A program made the position numbers and the translations under genes. The notes under the pieces are model-generated. The model saw only the letters and a list, made by a program, of their open reading frames with translations, had not been told where the DNA came from and did no database searches. Below, in pieces: positions 8,191-9,461 of a stretch of 9,461 nt of DNA. Origin of the DNA: Treponema sp. (GTDB taxonomy: Bacteria > Spirochaetota > Spirochaetia > Treponematales > Breznakiellaceae); assembly GCA_031283505.1 (NCBI GenBank), contig JAITBO010000340.1, forward strand, positions 1-9,461. Reading direction: 5' to 3'. The first letter of the stretch is position 1; each line of letters starts with the position of its first letter.

Positions 8191-9188
8191 AAACAAAACC
8201 TTTGCCCATAAGGACTTTTTTTATTCCGGCCATTCTTGCATTTATGCTTTTTGCGGGGACCCTGGTCATCCTTCTCTTTACACGTCCGGCTCCTGGCGGC
8301 GAGGGTGTCAGGATTACTGCGGTAATAAAGGCCATTGCCAATGATTCCGAATTCTGGGAAGTAGTTAAAACCGGGCTGCGCGCCGGGGCGCTTGAATTCG
8401 GCGTAAACCTGGAGATACAAGGCCCCTGGGTGGAAAGCGACATAGACGGCCAGATACACATAGTCGAAGCTATCCTGAAAAACACGCCGCCCAAGGTGCT
8501 GATCCTCGCCGCGGCGGATTACCGGCGTCTGGTTCCTGTGGTTGAACAGGTTGCCGCCAAAGGAGTCAAGGTGATCACTATGGATTCAGGGGTTGACAGC
8601 CCTCTGCCCCTGTCTTTTGTGGCCACCAACAACACCGAAGGAGGCGAGAAGATAGGAGCCGAAATGATACGCCTGCTGGATCCGGGAAGAAGCGTGGCCA
8701 TCATCAACCATGTACGGGGGGCCACCACCGCCATAGAACGGGAGGAGGGAACCCGCCGGGTGCTGGAACGGGACGGCCGCTACCCCATACTCGGAACCTG
8801 GTTTACCGACAATTTTGAAGATAACGCCTACCTCATTACGACGAATCTTCTTGCCGAATACCCGGACATCGGGGGGATCCTGGCGATGAACGAAGTTTCT
8901 ACCGTTGGGGCCGCCCGGGCCCTTAGGGATAACGGATACGGAAGGAAGGTGCGGCTTGTCGGTTTTGACAGCTCCCTTACGGAGGTCCGGTTCATCGAAC
9001 AAGGCATCATCGCCGCCACGGTGATTCAGAAACCCTTTAACATGGGCTATTTGGCCGTCAGGGCGGCCAGAGACGCGGCGCTGAACCGGAGCCTGCCGGA
9101 CTTTATCGATACCGGTTCCGTCCTTATCACGCCGGAAAACCTCTACGAACCGGAAAACCAGAAGCTCCTGTTTCCCTTTGTGGAATAG
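8187..9188 (+). CDS. Membrane-anchored periplasmic sugar-binding protein (Peripla_BP_4, ribose-binding type), probable sensor subunit
   Basis: A 333-residue protein with one N-terminal hydrophobic helix (11-31) after a basic start. A type I periplasmic binding fold (RbsB/XylF-like, about 41-330) follows. There is no cysteine anywhere, so it is not a lipoprotein, and no obvious signal-peptidase I site follows the helix, so it is probably tethered as a signal anchor. From memory of Escherichia coli ribose-binding protein, several sugar contacts have counterparts at matching spacing: Phe56/Trp57 (Phe15/16), Asp133 (Asp89), Arg185 (Arg141), Phe210 (Phe164), Asn235 (Asn190), Asp261 (Asp215) and Gln281 (Gln235). 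Asn13 and Arg90 look replaced by Ser54 and Ser134, so the ligand is probably a monosaccharide or similar polar molecule other than ribose. No ABC permease or ATPase is adjacent in the window. With the overlap to the kinase gene, a receptor role is more likely than transport; a transport role cannot be excluded. Confidence 0.88.
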   Translation: MKTKPLPIRTFFIPAILAFMLFAGTLVILLFTRPAPGGEGVRITAVIKAIANDSEFWEVVKTGLRAGALEFGVNLEIQGPWVESDIDGQIHIVEAILKNTPPKVLILAAADYRRLVPVVEQVAAKGVKVITMDSGVDSPLPLSFVATNNTEGGEKIGAEMIRLLDPGRSVAIINHVRGATTAIEREEGTRRVLERDGRYPILGTWFTDNFEDNAYLITTNLLAEYPDIGGILAMNEVSTVGAARALRDNGYGRKVRLVGFDSSLTEVRFIEQGIIAATVIQKPFNMGYLAVRAARDAALNRSLPDFIDTGSVLITPENLYEPENQKLLFPFVE

Positions 9189-9235
9189 GGGCAGGTCCGC
9201 ACAGGTAAAAACAGCATCCATACGGATTATGCGCA

Positions 9236-9263
9236 ATTTTTTGTAATAAATTGTATAAAAAAT
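9236..9263 (+). terminator. Weak A/T hairpin after the binding-protein gene
   Basis: ATTTTTTGTA (9236-9245) pairs with TATAAAAAAT (9254-9263) around an eight-base loop, with one G-U pair. It is 48 bases past the stop. The stem has almost no G-C pairs and no T-run follows on the + strand, so it would be a poor intrinsic terminator. I see no better one in the remaining sequence. Confidence 0.25.
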
Positions 9264-9329
9264 GAAAACAACAATTTTCCATAGGGACATCTGAATTTTA
9301 TCAAAATTTCTGAAAAAGGGCAATTTTGG

Positions 9330-9360
9330 TTGACATTTTAAAACGCAATTGCTTAGTTAT
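9330..9360 (+). promoter_or_regulatory. Candidate activator-dependent promoter for a downstream gene
   Basis: TTGACA at 9330-9335 is a perfect -35 box, but no good -10 lies at normal spacing; AGTTAT (9355-9360, 19 bases away) is the closest. The palindrome GCAATTGC (9345-9352) sits in the spacer. An A/T-rich TATATAA occurs further on at 9374-9380. A good -35 with a poor -10 could mean dependence on a regulator such as the AraC-type protein in this operon; that is inference. Confidence 0.35.
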
Positions 9361-9461
9361 GTAGACATAAACGTATATAAAAAAAACATAAATACCTTAA
9401 ATACTAATAAAAAATAACTTAATTACCTCAATTTCCTCATATTTTACACATTTATATCTTA

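Larger units (their letters stand above)
9189..9461. other. AT-rich non-coding region downstream of the sensory operon
   Basis: No open frame with a plausible start and protein-like composition is present on either strand. Base composition drops sharply: 49 G/C in 221 bases over 9241-9461, against clearly GC-rich genes before it. The region holds an A/T hairpin (9236-9263), three CAATTTT copies (9234, 9272, 9321) and a consensus -35 box (9330). It is most likely a regulatory region for a gene starting beyond the window edge. Confidence 0.6.

Noticed and set aside
8586..9323. 245-codon minus-strand open frame across the end of the binding-protein gene
   Set aside because: It is antisense to a well-supported gene, and its product resembles no family.
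1..9461. tRNA, rRNA, CRISPR arrays, transposase genes
   Set aside because: I looked for regularly spaced repeats, transposase motifs and structural RNA signatures and saw none. The only substantial repeats are the inverted repeats listed.

Overview
The window carries six genes, all on the + strand. They are tightly packed and GC-rich until about 9190, where the sequence becomes very AT-rich (my count for 9241-9461 is 49 G/C in 221 bases, about 22%). The mix is a short CstA-type transporter, an aldo/keto reductase with an iron-sulfur C-terminus, a PlsC-like acyltransferase, and a YesN/YesM-type two-component pair beside a sugar-binding protein. This would fit a host- or gut-associated anaerobe, and my best guess is a spirochaete of the Treponema group. 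That is an impression from gene content and style; no rRNA or other marker is present, and a clostridial or Paenibacillus-like Firmicute cannot be excluded.

Layout: 1-219 is a non-coding leader with a 14-bp inverted repeat and a possible promoter. 220-1914 is a CstA-family membrane transporter with a GTG start set by a strong ribosome binding site. 1915-2013 holds a long, near-perfect hairpin that probably marks the transcript end. 2014-3219 is the aldo/keto reductase with two cysteine clusters. 3246-4607 is an acyltransferase-like protein with an altered HX4D motif and a long C-terminal region I do not recognise. After an 81-bp GC-rich gap come the response regulator (4689-6368), the sensor kinase (6352-8190, overlapping by 17 bp) and a membrane-anchored periplasmic sugar-binding protein (8187-9188, overlapping by 4 bp). 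9189-9461 is non-coding and AT-rich, with a perfect TTGACA box and repeated CAATTTT motifs.

The clearest functional unit is 4689-9188. It reads as a three-component sensory system: an anchored ribose-binding-protein-like receptor, a dCache/HAMP/His_kinase sensor and an AraC-type response regulator, fused by gene overlaps. It resembles in parts, but not in gene order, sugar-sensing trios such as XylFII-LytS-YesN of Clostridium and AraP-AraS-AraT of Geobacillus. No ABC ATPase or permease is in the window. The AT-rich 3' end looks like a regulatory region for something beyond the window, and the usual target of such a trio would be a sugar ABC transporter operon. The reductase and the acyltransferase sit 26 bp apart and may share a transcript with the sensory genes, but I see no obvious metabolic link between them.
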